64,000 nucleotides of DNA from Branchinecta lynchi (lineage: Eukaryota; Arthropoda; Branchiopoda; Anostraca; Branchinectidae). Below the pieces are notes generated by a model. The model had not been told where the DNA came from. It worked only from the letters and a program-made list of their open reading frames with translations, and made no database searches. Below, piece after piece: positions 28,301 to 34,900 of this stretch (position 1 is the stretch's first letter; every line of letters begins with the position of its first letter). Where the stretch lies: positions 18,618,533 through 18,682,532 of the forward strand of contig JAKZAP010000001.1 of the NCBI GenBank assembly GCA_023053575.1, written 5' to 3'. The translations under genes and the position numbers were made by a program.

Positions 28301-28831
28301 TAAATGTGAAAATAAGGACTTAACGATCAAAAAGACACAACCGAAATCAAGAATAAATGGGCATAGTCAATGTCACGGCTCCATTTACAAGCCTGAAGCA
28401 TTAGCTCCTCTTCTTTCACTTGAAGAATCTGTTTCAAAATAAATGTCAAGCCGTTCTTATGCAGCAAAAACAAACAATTTTTTCAGTTCATCCTTGCCCA
28501 TGCAGTCCCCATCTCTTCTTGAACAGCGAAGAAGCACGCGTTACCTCGTCTTCAACCGTTCCCGGTAGTAGTGAATTTGTGACGGAGAGGAGCTGGAACG
28601 AATCCTAAGACTGCATAGTTTACAGCATAACCGCCCCCAAGGAGGACGGAGGAAAGAAAAAACATCGGCATTGGCGTTAGCTATACGATCCGCGCTAACC
28701 TGTTATCCCCTACAGATCCTACTGAAGATCCCATCAGCCACAAAGTCAAAGCGCTCGCCAGTGAGGCGATTACTAAAGCCGAAGAGATGAAGCTTGTCGA
28801 GCTCGAGGAAGACACCAGTGACGTTGAATAG
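4175..28831 (+). CDS. unc-45: UNC-45 myosin chaperone, C-terminal 712 residues in ten exons (5' partial)
   Basis: UNC-45 is a cytosolic co-chaperone that binds Hsp90 and the myosin motor head and is needed for myosin folding and thick-filament assembly. Exons, as I splice them, are 4175-4343, 8324-8482, 12197-12537, 16475-16704, 18370-18583, 20143-20327, 21392-21691, 25021-25282, 26425-26587 and 28716-28831. Every junction is GT/AG and every phase closes, giving 713 codons including the TAG stop at 28829-28831. The product matches the animal UNC-45 central and UCS (armadillo-repeat) domains from end to end, for example AQYCLQTIL-like, ALDWAER, YENMYYENA, SKKDK, RVRALVGLCKLG, TLDAEVKEKL, IPEEHELDD and KTESDNS. 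Full-length UNC-45 is about 930-960 aa, so roughly 220-240 residues (TPR domain and start of the central domain) lie upstream of the window. I found no such exon in 1-4174. Introns of 1.1-4.0 kb are filled with transposons. Confidence 0.97.
4575..5024 (+). mobile_element. TTAA-type miniature element, family AGGACCCCTC (copy 1, no insertion)
   Basis: It starts AGGACCCCTCTTGCCTATTC after TTAT (a decayed TTAA) and ends before TTAA at 5025-5028. It aligns along its length with 62302-63147, which carries an extra 342-bp element. A 28-bp terminal fragment of the same family reads on the minus strand at 8245-8274. Confidence 0.75.
5232..5815 (-). mobile_element. TTAA-family AGTTTAACTGAA copy with an internal tandem duplication
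   Basis: The left part carries AAGTTTAACTGAAGC and CCATCACTTATTCACTTAA, as at the right ends of the 2658 and 10412 copies. A unit of 238 bp, 5343-5580, is repeated almost exactly at 5581-5815 and ends in CAGTAACCGGGACGGC-TCGCTC. Confidence 0.75.
5816..6459. other. Intron, nothing recognised
   Basis: AT-rich sequence with a short repeated AATTTGATTTGAT motif near 6245-6285. No coding signal or structured element is evident. Confidence 0.4.
6464..6902 (+). mobile_element. TTAA-type miniature element, family AGGACACCTGAA (complete copy)
   Basis: Perfect 12-bp terminal inverted repeats AGGACACCTGAA / TTCAGGTGTCCT are flanked by TTAA at 6460-6463 and 6903-6906. The 439-bp body has no intact ORF. 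A second, 3'-truncated copy lies at 21802-22230. Confidence 0.9.
7491..8100 (+). mobile_element. TA-type miniature element, family GTTGCGTTTTTGCAG (copy 1, carries a captured fragment)
   Basis: The ends GTTGCGTTTTTGCAGATA and TTTTGCAAAAACGCAGC are inverted repeats flanked by TA at 7489-7490 and 8101-8102. The interior is studded with GGTATCTGATACCACGG palindromes. Positions 7850-8045 are not shared with the other copies of the family and match the minus strand of 59775-59990, so they look like an acquired gene-like fragment. Confidence 0.85.
8101..8323. other. Retroelement 3' tail and TTAA-family end
   Basis: The sequence TACCAAGAGGGGTTACAAAT followed by (AATTT)n at 8224-8243 looks like a non-LTR retroelement 3' end. 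It abuts a 28-bp terminus of the AGGACCCCTC family ending at TTAA 8271-8274. Confidence 0.5.
8324..8482 (+). CDS. unc-45: UNC-45 exon: central domain, ALDWAERIV segment
   Basis: The acceptor is ATCTCTAG and the donor GTAAGT, phase 1 at both ends. It encodes KEIDTLITCLVYAATSRTMS and then LDWAERIVDIN, closely matching animal UNC-45 between the central and UCS domains. Confidence 0.95.
8483..9161. other. UNC-45 intron with a degenerate CTACTA-rich tract
   Basis: Positions 8650-8870 are dominated by imperfect CTACTA/TACTAC units. No coding sequence is recognised. Confidence 0.45.
9654..10108. mobile_element. hAT-like miniature element, family CAGAGCTGGGCGAATCCG (copy 1)
   Basis: The ends CAGAGATGGGCGAATCCG and CGGATTCGCCCAGCTCTG are inverted repeats. 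The flanks TATAATAT and TATCATAT are an 8-bp duplication with one mismatch. The interior is rich in GAATCCG/CGGATTC repeats. It is nested inside the 9170-11935 element. Confidence 0.85.
10412..10858 (+). mobile_element. TTAA-type element, family AGTTTAACTGAA (copy 2)
   Basis: The ends AATTTAACTGAAAAGCC and GGTTAAACT are flanked by TTAA at 10408-10411 and 10859-10862. It is nested in the hAT-like element and similar throughout to 2658-3143. Confidence 0.85.
11944..12196. other. UNC-45 intron with a GATA microsatellite tail
   Basis: Near 12053-12080 the minus strand reads AATAAATCTATC followed by a (TATC)n-like tail, resembling a retroelement 3' end. Confidence 0.4.
12197..12537 (+). CDS. unc-45: UNC-45 exon: central/UCS boundary
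   Basis: This is the longest exon, 341 nt (acceptor TTTCAG, donor GTATGC). It carries EFKYESSMEVTDNTRTTVS, VYENMYYENA, RVTVALTTLLLGPLDVG and KEGILEMIMVMA. An open frame runs past both splice sites, but the flanking residues have no UNC-45 counterpart. Confidence 0.96.
12856..13956 (-). repeat. Composite tandem-repeat element (copy 2, reverse orientation)
   Basis: It begins GACCAAAGGTGTCGATGGGA and ends at the GGGATCCC palindrome next to TACGTTTTGGGATCCC, the mirror image of 1262-2084. In between are about five units of roughly 130-140 bp with TTTCCGGTTTTGGCCGGATT cores, then a (GACG)n tract near 13880-13900. Confidence 0.85.
14163..14381. mobile_element. Miniature element, family CACTGTCAGAAGTTT (degenerate copy)
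   Basis: The left end ACTGTCAGAAGTTTGATAAC and the right end GTTTTCAAACTTCTGA correspond to the termini of 29458-29805. The right edge touches the TA-family copy starting at 14385. Confidence 0.6.
14385..15423 (-). mobile_element. TA-type miniature element, family GTTGCGTTTTTGCAG (copy 2, largest)
   Basis: The termini GTTGCGTCTTTGCA and CTTCAAAAACGCAAC are flanked by TA (14383-14384, 15424-15425). The interior is full of TACCACGGTAACTGCAAAAA and inverted-repeat variants. It contains an insertion around 14404-14500 reading, on the minus strand, a retroelement 3' end with a TTAC tail, similar to 19650-19735 in opposite orientation. Confidence 0.85.
15426..16221. other. UNC-45 intron, nothing recognised
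   Basis: Short ORFs occur on both strands, none with a recognised product or coding character. Confidence 0.4.
16266..16433. mobile_element. Foldback hairpin element, family TTTGATAGTGCAAAACGGAT
   Basis: The arms TTTGATAGTGCAAAACGGAT and ATCCGTTTTGCACCATCAAA are inverted, and the complementarity continues through AGCTGAATTTTAT, GGAGCTATATTT and CTTGGCAAGGGTC. Related copies are at 2085-2195, 55264-55622 and 55660-55740. A 14-bp direct repeat TGAGCATTATTTCT flanks the region at 16222-16235 and 16436-16449. Confidence 0.8.
16475..16704 (+). CDS. unc-45: UNC-45 exon: UCS domain start
   Basis: The acceptor is CCTTTTCAG and the donor GTATAG, phase 0 in and phase 2 out. It encodes ACEAMIAAASKKDKVKAI, then NDNIRVRALVGLCKLG and ATIRPFADGSTLKLADACRR, typical of the UCS armadillo array. 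A short transposon hairpin ends only about 40 bp upstream of its acceptor. Confidence 0.96.
17510..18075 (+). pseudogene. LINE 3' end: RT C-terminal region plus TTGA tail
   Basis: The frame reads YVRPLLEYGCPVWNAGITQE, FQKRACKIILGSNYIDY and ERRHQLVMNFG up to the stop at 17949-17951. A 3'-UTR, AATAAA (18051-18056) and (TTGA)n (18058-18075) follow. It is closely related to the 50330-52146 LINE (both have RPLLEY/RPVLEY, CKIIL and YLNSFVPYF/YLRSFVPYF). The copy is 5'-truncated and no catalytic RT motif is present. Confidence 0.85.
18370..18583 (+). CDS. unc-45: UNC-45 exon: UCS domain
   Basis: The acceptor is TCTTTAG and the donor GTAAGT. It encodes INPAKDKDMRKWACEGLSYL, TLDAEVKEKLTED and VVYGVVTTLVNLTNSYDKQ. 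A TTAA-flanked element (18607-18878) sits just 23 bp after the donor. Confidence 0.96.
18607..18878. mobile_element. TTAA-flanked miniature element, family GGCGTATTCTCG
   Basis: The ends GGCGTATTCTCG and CGAGAATACGCC are inverted repeats, flanked by TTAA at 18603-18606 and (one base further) 18879-18882. The GC-rich interior has repeated GGGGACTC/GAGTCCCC blocks, unlike the AT-rich surroundings. Confidence 0.75.
19252..19321. repeat. Short imperfect hairpin
   Basis: CTACTGAGATAAGATTA and TAATCTTATCCCAGTAG are inverted, followed by a further direct copy of AGATAAGATTAATCCCAGTA. This may be a small foldback or simple-repeat expansion. Confidence 0.5.
19650..19735 (+). repeat. Retroelement 3' end with TTAC tail
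   Basis: TTTACTCCGCTTTTTCAAAA, then GGCGGGTTATAAATAAATTA and (CTTA)n. The same 3' end appears on the opposite strand at 14404-14500. Confidence 0.6.
19865..20060 (+). repeat. Array of about 30-bp units next to poly-G
   Basis: Units resembling CGACTGTTTTGACGAAAAAT recur six or seven times with drift, preceded by G-runs at 19877 and 19906. A reverse-oriented array of the same unit lies at 40315-40465. Confidence 0.65.
20143..20327 (+). CDS. unc-45: UNC-45 exon: UCS domain, IPEEHELDD loop
   Basis: The acceptor is ATGTTTCAG and the donor GTAAGA. It encodes EILPEMVELAKFAKHHIPEE, HELDDPDFI and SKTESDNSKELIAR. The IPEEHELDD motif is among the most conserved stretches of the family and makes the identification firm. 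Confidence 0.97.
20328..21391. other. UNC-45 intron, nothing recognised
   Basis: No transposon termini, tandem repeats or coding frames are recognised here, apart from low-complexity AT runs. Confidence 0.4.
21392..21691 (+). CDS. unc-45: UNC-45 exon: UCS domain
   Basis: The acceptor is TTGATTAG and the donor GTAAGT. It encodes VFNAICEQPPLRGFVVQQGG, KAAQALARVAISINPEVAF and PLLSLLHPDCSALETFEGLM. An open frame continues about 80 nt upstream of the acceptor, but that part has no family match. Confidence 0.95.
21802..22230 (+). mobile_element. TTAA-type element, family AGGACACCTGAA (copy 2, right end lost)
   Basis: It starts AGGACACAGG after TTAA (21798-21801) and aligns with 6464-6890 over its whole length. 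It loses the right terminal repeat where an (ATTT)n run begins near 22230. Confidence 0.85.
22231..24245. other. UNC-45 intron, nothing recognised
   Basis: AT-rich sequence with A-runs near 22735, 22921 and 23275. No homology that I can read. Confidence 0.4.
24250..24750 (+). pseudogene. LINE 3' end: RT C-terminal fragment with TTGA tail
   Basis: The frame reads DINPHLEYASPVRHSYLSAE, LSDRLENFEKTAARIIL and EEALIRLNV before a stop. A UTR, AATAAA and TTGATTGATTGG plus an A-run follow. Its UTR (for example TCCCGTCGTCCGTGCGTCGG) matches the minus strand of 60706-60945. Confidence 0.8.
25021..25282 (+). CDS. unc-45: UNC-45 exon: UCS domain
   Basis: The acceptor is TTGCTTTCAG. The donor is read as GTTAGT, weaker than the other donors but in the correct phase to join the next exon. 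It encodes ILKESGFSKIEVFLFDNHHM, ATQCMTNLVMSDDVV and ILTSVSKRCCKKVFE. Confidence 0.94.
25561..25974. mobile_element. hAT-like miniature element, family CAGAGCTGGGCGAATCCG (copy 2)
   Basis: The left end is CAAAGCTGGGCGAAT and the right end CGGATTCGCTCATTCG. The flanks GCAAGAAC (25553-25560) and ACAAGAAC (25975-25982) form an 8-bp duplication with one mismatch. The interior has the same GAATCCG-rich repeats as 9654-10108. Confidence 0.82.
26425..26587 (+). CDS. unc-45: UNC-45 exon: UCS domain
   Basis: The acceptor is GTTTTTTAG and the donor GTAAGT. It encodes PKDWLDILRFMLTHADLGLR, YRGATIVNNMVSSGKEIAEK and LIEVMEVLNVLSQL, matching the last armadillo repeats of the UCS domain. Confidence 0.95.
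26660..27032. mobile_element. Putative miniature element with AGCGTTTACA ends
   Basis: AGCGTTTACAAG at the left and CGTGTAAACGCT at the right are inverted. The interior shows repeated GGA(A/T)TTCCTTTC-like blocks. No clear target duplication is seen. Confidence 0.5.
27140..27660. repeat. Repeat with GCGGAAACAC/GTGTTTCCG blocks (copy 1)
   Basis: It contains TTGTCGCGGAAACACGATTG, GCGGAAACGCCATTTTGTG and a downstream TTGGTTGCGGAAACACACTT. The same motifs occur in reverse orientation at 45520-45950, indicating a dispersed element of roughly 450-500 bp. Confidence 0.65.
27661..28715. other. UNC-45 last intron with a TTA-tail retroelement end
   Basis: At 28060-28115 ACGAAAGCCTTTTCTGTGGC is followed by TTATTATTA-like repeats, as at 36586-36640. 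Nothing else is recognised. Confidence 0.45.
28716..28831 (+). CDS. unc-45: UNC-45 last coding exon
   Basis: The acceptor is ATCCCCTACAG. It encodes PTEDPISHKVKALASEAITK and ends ELEEDTSDVE before TAG. The acidic C-terminal tail is longer than that of vertebrate homologues. Confidence 0.93.
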
Positions 28832-29457
28832 TGAAACCGCCCAAATACTCTCTTCCAGTCTAGTCATACAGTGCCTTCAAAGTGACAATCAGCTTTATCC
28901 CTCAAACTGAGGTTTTTCAATAAGTTTGCCGTTTAGAAAACACATAGCCTTAAAAGCAGGTGCATATATCCGTTTCCACATTGACTCCTTAAACCTTTCA
29001 CACTGAGCTACGAGTGTTCTGCGTCGCGCTTGCCGTGACGCATCGCAGAGCTTAAATAAAACACGTAGACAAATTAAACGAGTTCGTCGGATTTCTCAGT
29101 AAAAATTGTAAGTTTTTAAAGAAAACTTGAGCAAAACCTGCTGATAATGAAGAAAAATTTGCATTGAGGAAAGAACCGGAAATTCGGCAGAAGAAACCGA
29201 AAAAAAAGTAAATTGAGCATCCAGCGTGAAAGCTTCTTGCGCAGGTGTGAAAGATACGGTATGCAAGATAAGCGGATATGCAACGCATCGTAGCGAGGCG
29301 TTATTGTGAAAGCGGCTAATACGTTGCAGCGGAGATATCTTGTCAAATTTTGCAAGACCGCGGTGTCGGTCGTTCAAATATAATGCCTGGAATATATTTA
29401 CCACCGGTCGGAATGGAGACGGTGACAGCGAAACTTTCGAGCGGTCACACTGTCAGA
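28832..29457. other. Intergenic, presumed UNC-45 3' UTR then nothing recognised
   Basis: It contains the AATAAA at 29055 and a short palindrome-poor AT-rich stretch. No other gene is evident. Confidence 0.4.
29055..29060 (+). promoter_or_regulatory. Probable polyadenylation signal of the UNC-45 transcript
   Basis: An AATAAA hexamer lies 224 bp after the UNC-45 stop codon. It is the first one in the right orientation and at a plausible 3'-UTR distance. No transcript evidence is available. Confidence 0.45.
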
Positions 29458-29805
29458 AGTTTCATAACAGATAACACGAGGATGCGCGGTTTCAAGAATG
29501 ATGCGTAACAGATAACACTTCGGATGTTATCTGTTGTGGTTGAAAACGTTATGCATGAAATGTTATGCATAAGAAGCTTTGTTAGGAAGAGCCAAAAAAG
29601 CATCTACTGACTTTATTCCTTATCCTCATGATATCGGCAAACTCAGCAGATACTTTTTGGCGGTTTTTCGGTTCTTCCTGATGGTAAGGCTTATTATGTA
29701 TAACATTTTGAAACACAACAGACAACATCCAAAGTGTTATCTGTTACGCATTTTCTGTTGAAACCGCGCATCCTCGTGTCAGATGTTATGAAACTTCTGA
29801 CAGTG
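29458..29805. mobile_element. Miniature element with roughly 48-bp terminal inverted repeats, family CACTGTCAGAAGTTT
   Basis: CACTGTCAGAAGTTTCATAA at the left mirrors TTATGAAACTTCTGACAGTG at the right. The complementarity extends through CGAGGATGCGCGGTTTCAA. It is flanked by CA on each side, whereas the 37175-37473 copy is flanked by TA. There is no ORF. Confidence 0.85.
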
Positions 29806-31896
29806 CATTCTCAGACCACGAGTACAATCTTAACCCCGCCCCCGCAGGTAGACATCCTGAAGAAAAGACGACAAGAAATCTATAACGGATTCCTTTTACC
29901 TTTTTAATTATTGACGATCAATTAATTGCAAAGTAATTTCTAGTGCCCTCGCTGGGTTGTCATTATTATTCATGGCGATACATAAGCAGTTCCACCATGT
30001 AATAGCCAGTAGAAGAGGAATGTAATCCTTTTTGGCGCTGTTTCGCCACTAGAAGTCTGAGCCATCTGGCGATTGATTGGTGGGAGAGGCTGTTCAGGAC
30101 GCAGTGATTGGCTGCTCGTCGTCCGCCAAACAGCTCAGTGTAGTTGGCTGAAGTGAAATATAAGTGTATCCTCTCACAGTAGCCCTAATTTGGCAGTTGT
30201 CTAATAGAATTGAATCTTGGCGTGATATGTGACTCTTGGATATATCTATGCAACTTTCTGATGGGCCACCGGAGACATCGCATGAGCAGTGTCAAGCTCA
30301 ATATACCTTCTGTAGTTGCTTGCTTGGATCAGATTTAGTCTACCCTTTGCGGTTTCATTTTCTCCTTAATGCATGCTCTAGGTACTGTTTTATTTGTGAT
30401 GTATGTTAACTATAGCTGACGAACAAATAATTGTAGTATTTATTGATAATTTTTGTGACATTTGCAAAAAAAATAAATAATTTTGTATCGTCTCCTAAGT
30501 TGTGAGCAGGAAACTAAGGTTCGAGCTTAGGGCGACGTTCTCATTTGCAACGTGCCCGACGGAAAGTGGCCGATCTTCGCTGTCGGAAACTATTTAGATT
30601 TTCCGTTTTTCGGTAAAGAACTACGGCGTTGGAGCTGCACTCGTGCCCAGTGTGTAGGTCTGAGTGTAAATAAGTTAAGACAAGTTGTCCTGGACGATAC
30701 CCTTCGAGACGAGGAAAGAACGATCAAAAAACGAACAATAATTACTAGTTATATACAGGCATATGGACGTACAACTCGTTAAACTTTTCCTTTGCTTTAC
30801 TTCAACTTATAACAATTCTGCAGATAATCTACTTGTTAGGTATAGGCTACTTAACAATTCTTTCATTTGACATGATTTCTATTTTATTCATACCAATAGC
30901 CCGTTGACCGTAAGTCCTAAAGAAAAGACGAGGGGTTGCCCACTCCCCCCCCCCCCCCGATATGCTGCACATCCTTTCCCAGCACCGGCCGAAACCTGCG
31001 GTGCTGGCCACAAATTAGGAGATTCTCGTTTCTAAATGATTTCAATACCCTACTCATGGCAACAGACGCTGGCATCGGGCACGTCCTGTAAAAAAAAAAA
31101 AAGGGGAGAGTGGGCAGCCCCTCGAGAAAATGGTCTAAATATCATACTTCAACACACAGCTGCTTCAACACAACAAAATTGGCACTTGGGAGTCGCTTGT
31201 GTTAATACCTTTTTAATTTTCCAAAAATATCCGCGGAACCGCGAGGCAATTGCTCGCAGCTGAACCTGTAAACGCCAAGATCACAAAGGTAAATGAAACT
31301 TAGAATAAACCTCCGGCCCAAACTTTACCCTTGCTAATTTCTTATACGAATGTCAAATACTTCGTTTCGGAAACCTCTGAAGATATTTCAGCCAGTCACG
31401 GTTAAATGTGTGACGGTTGTTTGTCTGCAAAATAGTTATTAATTGTATATATTGTACTTCTGTTTATGTTAATTTTTGGCTCGTTGACTGACATACATGT
31501 TTTGTTTTATGACAAAAAAAAATAATAATCGGCTCTGTCCGTCGCATGTTTTTTCAATAAAGTGAATTCTGTGAGCACCCACTCGTGCGCTTGGTTTCAT
31601 AATAACCGAAAGGTTACCACCTGTTGGATCGCTGCTCCATTTTTAACGTATATTCCTTGATCTAGTGGTACTCCAACTTTGATGATCAAACTGGAGACAG
31701 GTTGAATTCCTTTATTTTCAGACAAAAATGATACAAAACTGAAATCTGGAAAAACTGCAACTTGAGATACCGCGGTCAACAAGGTTATTAAGGGATACAG
31801 GTCATGCCACATATAAACTAGTAACTGGAATCTCTGACACCGGCACGTCAACGTATCAAGTCCACTGCAGGTCAAGAATCAGCCGTCGCAGCAACA
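29806..31896. other. Intergenic between convergent UNC-45 and SR-protein genes
   Basis: Nothing gene-like is supported. There is a 76-codon open frame at 30552-30782 without recognisable similarity, C- and A-runs near 30948 and 31090, and AATAAAGTGAATTCTG (+) near 31555 that may be a retroelement or LTR remnant. The SR-protein 3' UTR occupies the right part. Confidence 0.4.
31711..31716 (-). promoter_or_regulatory. Possible polyadenylation signal of the SR-protein gene
   Basis: The minus strand reads AATAAA about 180 nt downstream of the SR-protein stop codon. Confidence 0.4.
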
Positions 31897-31921
31897 TTAA
31901 TCTCGGCTTCTTGATCGTGAT
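31897..31921 (-). CDS. SR-protein exon 5: 25-nt coding end
   Basis: The acceptor is TTCTTCTCACAG. It encodes the second half of an Arg codon, then SRSRSRD and TAA. The phase and the continuation of the RS repeat support this small terminal coding exon despite the 3.3-kb intron. Confidence 0.8.
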
Positions 31922-34900
31922 CTGTGAGAAGAAAACCGTTAGCATCTCCCTAGACAAACCTGTTAACACCTTTACGCCTTTATTTACTTTTTCAACAGAA
32001 GCGGTATGACCTAAGGGCGATTCTGGCTTTCACAAAGCGAGAATCCGCCATGCGCAATAACAAATGGAAAGTCGTTACGCCTTTTCAACTTCTCGCTGGC
32101 TTGCCGAATCCATTTCCGACGAAGTGGATTCACTTTCCAAAACTAGCGGAGCGCGAGAACAGCAGCGGAAAGCGAAGCGAGTTTTAGTTGCAAACACACA
32201 GCTTGTTGTAGCCTAATAAGTTCTTTATTTCTGTTAAGTGTTTTGTTGTAGTGTTTGTTTATGGCTTCTGGCCGGAATAAAAGTCTTGAATTGAATTAAG
32301 CCAGCTGAGCTTTCCAGACCACCAGAATCGCCCTCTAGTGTCAAACCCCTTGTCTTTCTCGTGCGTCCGACCCCAGCTTAAGTCACGTTTAGGGCAGTGA
32401 CATAGCCTATCAGCCTAATAATCAAACGCATAAGACAAAGTAAGTCGCAATTCTACGAAAAAGCAAACTTTGCGCGCTAAGGCCACGGTCGAATTTGCTA
32501 TTTTTTCTAGAGTTACAACGCGGCAAAGATGTATCCAAACAATGACGCAAAAAAAGTGTACGTATTTTATCTAGCAAAGCGTCGCAAAACATGAGCCAGC
32601 TCTACCTTCCAAGTTTCAAGCAACACATCGATCCCGCATTAGTTGCATCGCCTATAAACGTTGGAATATCCAAGAATTTGTGCCCGGGATACACTTTTAC
32701 GAGGCTACTACCAAGGAAAATGGCCTTCTTTTCGTTTGTTACACAAACTGGTGAATTTTAGGGGCTATTTGTTTGCCATTGCAATGAAGTTGCCCGGCGG
32801 GGGAAGAGAACTTTCTAAGCGGCCAGGACTGTTAAAAACAAGAGCTACGATCTCATATGGCACTTGTTACACGAGTAGGTTGTACAAGAAAGTAGATGAG
32901 AACGTCACAAAATACACCCACCACCCAAAAATGCGTTTCGGAAATAGAAACAGGATAATTAGTTACACTCAGTTCTGAGCAGCTCCGGCATCGTCTCTGA
33001 TTATCTGTAGCAAATGCGCATGACTGTTCAAACTTCCAAGTTTCAGCCCAATAAACCCACTCGTTTGATCCCTACACTTGACACACGATTTCCTGTACTC
33101 CCTCCATCACTCCTTACCGTGGCCGAATCTGGTTCGGACTCAAAAATGGATCATCTAAAGCATCTTTCTTTATATCATCTGTCAAGTTTCACTCGAATCT
33201 GATCATTTTTGAAAAATTCCGATACCCCCCTCCACCACCGTCGTCGGATCCGGTTCGGACCCTAAAATATGTCATCTAGGGTTTCATTTAAAGTTTCAAG
33301 TTTCATTTAAATTGATGCACTCGTTTGAACCCTATGCGAGCCTCAAATTTTTCGGTAATCTCCCTCCAACTCTTCCCACTGTGGCCGAAGCGGACTTGGA
33401 AACATAAACGACGTATATCTTAATCCACACTTCCATTCCATCAAGTTTTACTGAAATCGGAGCATAGCATAGCCTATCTGCAAATTTACCCCCCCCCCCC
33501 TACCTTGGCCGAATCCGGCCCGGACGCCAAATAACAAATCTAGGCCGCAAAACTCGGCACTGTCGAACTTGCATCTCACTCGGTCCATCCGTTTGGTTTG
33601 CATCATTCTAGCACATCAGGAAGCACCGAACTCACGGGCTCACTAGAAATTCGGATCCCCTCCCCCACAACTCCCCCAAAGTGAGCGGATCCGTTCCGGT
33701 TAGGGCAGTCATCGGTCTAGGACTTTTGCTTATTCTTTCCACCAAGTTTCATCAGAATCTCTCCACTCTAAGCGTTTTCCAAGATTTCCGGTTTCCCCCA
33801 CCAACTCCCCCCCAATGTCACCGGATCCGGTCTGGATTTAAGATGGAACGTCTGAGACACGAGGTCCTTCGTTCAGATCCGATACCGCGTTCGTAAGCTA
33901 GAAATATCTCGTTTTTCCGGATTCCCCCTCCCTCCACTCCCCTCCAGATGGTCGGATCGGGGAAGCGACTATTCTTATTTAATCTGGTCCGGTCCCTGAT
34001 ACGCCTGCCAAGTTTCATCGTCCTAGCTTATCTGGAAGTGCCCGAACTAACAAAACCGGGATAGACCGACCGAACGACAGACCGACGGACGGACAGAAAT
34101 TGCGATCGCTATATGGCAGTTGCTTTTGTCTGTGCCATTTTGTCCTTGGCATTTATGTAAAAGTGATACGAGTAAGAATGGTGTTAACCAGTGACACACT
34201 TAATTTTTCACTGTTATAACAGAACTTCGAATGATTTTGCTGGAGCTTTGGAGCGTAATAAAGCGAGCTTCTTCTCAATGTGCAAACAACTACGGGCTTC
34301 AACCAGCAATAAAATCAATCTTGTTAATGACTACGTTTCTATTAAGCTACCAGAAAAACAAAACTACGGTCATGTATTATTTGATGAGGTAACCGGATCT
34401 GCAACTAATCGTTTTTGCAGTTACCGTGGTATCTGATACTGCGCCTGCTCTGCAAAAACGACAAATGCCAGATGTGCGCTTCTAGAAATCATCCGAAAAG
34501 AAATACTGATATCCACAGACATATATAGCGTGTTCCATCATTCTTACCATAGTTACTATGCATGACGTCACGAATTCTGGCTTTTTGCCGTCAAGGCTGG
34601 AACGATTTTTCTCTTTTTCAGCAGAATATCATACCACGGGCGAATCCGACCAAACACGTTTCAGAGATCCGTAGTTACTACTCTCCCGAGCGTGGTAAGC
34701 AAATAGTTACTATTTCGACAAGGTTGGAACGGTCAGCGTAGTAACTATCGGTGAGGTTGGAATGAAATAGTAATAATAGTTACTATTTGTAGAAGGGTGG
34801 AACACGCTCATAGAGTACTGTAGCTTCTTTTTCACGAATTTGACCAAAAAACACTACTCCTGTTAGTGAGTGAGATGAAATTTTCAGATACTACGAACTA

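Noticed and set aside
30552..30782. 76-codon intergenic ORF
   Set aside because: No similarity recognised, no splice or promoter context, and a length expected by chance.
32661..32978. 105-codon ORF in the SR-gene intron
   Set aside because: No recognisable motif and composition like the surrounding non-coding sequence.
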